A stretch of 8,496 bases of DNA from positions 1 to 8,496 of the forward strand of contig JBOGIQ010000269.1 in the NCBI GenBank assembly GCA_050742535.1, in the 5' to 3' direction. Positions 7,912-8,496 of the stretch are shown here, one piece after another. The notes beneath the pieces are model-generated. The model had not been told where the DNA came from. It did not search any database and saw nothing but the letters and a program-made list of their open reading frames with translations. The stretch is from Gp6-AA40 sp050742535. Lineage in GTDB: Bacteria > Acidobacteriota > Vicinamibacteria > Vicinamibacterales > UBA2999. Position numbers and translations under genes: made by a program. Each line of letters begins with the position of its first letter. The stretch's first letter is position 1.

Positions 7912-8496
7912 CTAACGCGCCTGGCCCCGTTCCTCGGCGCGCGCGCCGGCAAGAATGTTGGCGAGCCCGTAGTTGCCTTCGTGGCAGCCGTACTCGATGA
8001 CGAACCCCTCGATGCGCGTCATCGGTACTTCGGCGCTCCAGGGCTTCGTCCATACTGTCGGATCGGTCACCGTAAACCGGTACAGCAGGGCGTCGTTGTC
8101 GACGCGCGTGAAACGTTCGACGAGCGTGAGGTTCCGATCGATGAATCCGGGCAGGCCGAACGTTCCGGTTCCGTTGTCGGTGAAATTCCGCGTCTCGACG
8201 ACAAGCGTCTCGCCGTCCCAGCGGCCGCGCGAATCCCCACTCCAGAGACGCATCGTGTTGCGGAGAGGCGGGCGGCCGTCCAGCGGGACAATTCGCGCGT
8301 CGTGCACCATTTCGTTGACGATCACCACGTAGCCCGGGCTCTGAAAGAACTGAACGAGATTGTTGTATGGACCGGGCACCATGGGCGGGCCGGAATTGAA
8401 GCCCATGATGCAGCGCTCGGCCAGCGGCAGATCGCCCGGGCCGCGCCGCAGCTCGCGCGCCGCATCGCGCGCGCGCGCGAGCGCCTGCGCCTGCGG
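7912..8496 (-). CDS. Conserved protein of unknown function, acidobacterial 'GDSRGRW / CHEGNYG' type (N-terminus cut by right edge)
   Basis: The frame is open from the right edge to a TAG at 7912-7914, giving 194 residues of the C-terminal part. An internal ATG at 8406 is unlikely to be the real start, because the sequence before it (PLAERCI) reads like the conserved part of the family. Visible landmarks are ERCIMGFNSGPP, a segment YVVIVNEMVHDARIVPLDG, LWSGDSRGRWDGETLVVETRNFTD, VERFTRVDNDALLYRFTV and YGCHEGNYGLANILAGARAEE at the C-terminus. I recognise this from memory as an uncharacterised family present in many copies in Acidobacteriota, usually secreted, but the signal peptide would be outside the window. 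No catalytic motif is evident and I assign no function. It ends 20 nt before the histidine kinase and may be co-transcribed with it. The extreme N-terminal part in view carries a GC dinucleotide run (about 8466-8479) encoding Ala-Arg repeats. Confidence 0.85.
   Translation of the reverse strand, partial: PQAQALARARDAARELRRGPGDLPLAERCIMGFNSGPPMVPGPYNNLVQFFQSPGYVVIVNEMVHDARIVPLDGRPPLRNTMRLWSGDSRGRWDGETLVVETRNFTDNGTGTFGLPGFIDRNLTLVERFTRVDNDALLYRFTVTDPTVWTKPWSAEVPMTRIEGFVIEYGCHEGNYGLANILAGARAEERGQAR

Noticed and set aside
7912..8406. Using the ATG at 8406 as the start of the uncharacterised protein
   Set aside because: The frame continues upstream to the window edge with family-like sequence (PLAERCI), so the true start lies outside the window.
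8466..8479. GC dinucleotide run as a regulatory or Z-DNA element
   Set aside because: It lies within an open coding frame and encodes alternating Ala/Arg, which is ordinary for this base composition.

Overview
The window is very GC-rich and densely coded. It holds five genes: three complete and one cut by each edge. The gene content suggests Acidobacteriota, most likely near the Vicinamibacteria. The pointers are a membrane Ser/Thr kinase with TolB/WD40-like propeller repeats, a SurA/PpiC-type lipoprotein foldase, a large soluble multi-sensor histidine kinase, and an uncharacterised 'GDSRGRW...CHEGNYG' protein of a type that is abundant in acidobacterial genomes. This assignment is inferred from families, not from a marker gene.

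Layout from left to right. (1) Positions 1-1865, minus strand: a transmembrane Ser/Thr kinase with TolB-like repeats, whose 3' end lies off the left edge. (2) Positions 1866-1918: a short divergent promoter region. (3) Positions 1919-3010, plus strand: a lipoprotein PpiC/SurA-like peptidyl-prolyl isomerase. (4) Positions 3011-3062: a convergent intergenic gap holding a perfect 9-bp-stem hairpin. (5) Positions 3063-5180, minus strand: a three-part protein made of a response-regulator receiver, a degenerate NtrC-type AAA+ domain and an intact Ser/Thr kinase. (6) Positions 5177-7891, minus strand: a soluble hybrid histidine kinase (PAS-GAF-PAS-HisKA-HATPase-REC-tail) that overlaps gene 5 by 4 nt (GTGA). 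(7) Positions 7912-8496, minus strand: an uncharacterised conserved protein, cut at its 5' end by the right edge.

The most striking item is the histidine kinase / receiver-pseudoAAA-Ser/Thr kinase pair. Overlapping stop and start codons indicate that the two are made together. The obvious model is a His-Asp signalling system whose output is Ser/Thr protein phosphorylation rather than transcription. The middle domain of the output protein keeps the fold signature of a sigma-54 activator (sensor I-like strand, WPGNLREL sensor II). It has lost the Walker A lysine, the Walker B aspartate-glutamate pair and the GAFTGA loop, and the usual C-terminal HTH is replaced by a catalytically complete kinase. 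It should therefore not work as a sigma-54 activator and may instead be an oligomerisation or relay module. A second, unrelated Ser/Thr kinase lies at the left edge. Its C-terminus departs abruptly from propeller sequence about 90 nt from the window end, which could be a gene fusion or an assembly junction.

Three genes have a TANNNT hexamer 8-11 nt before their start codons and no convincing Shine-Dalgarno. This suggests leaderless or very short-leader transcripts.
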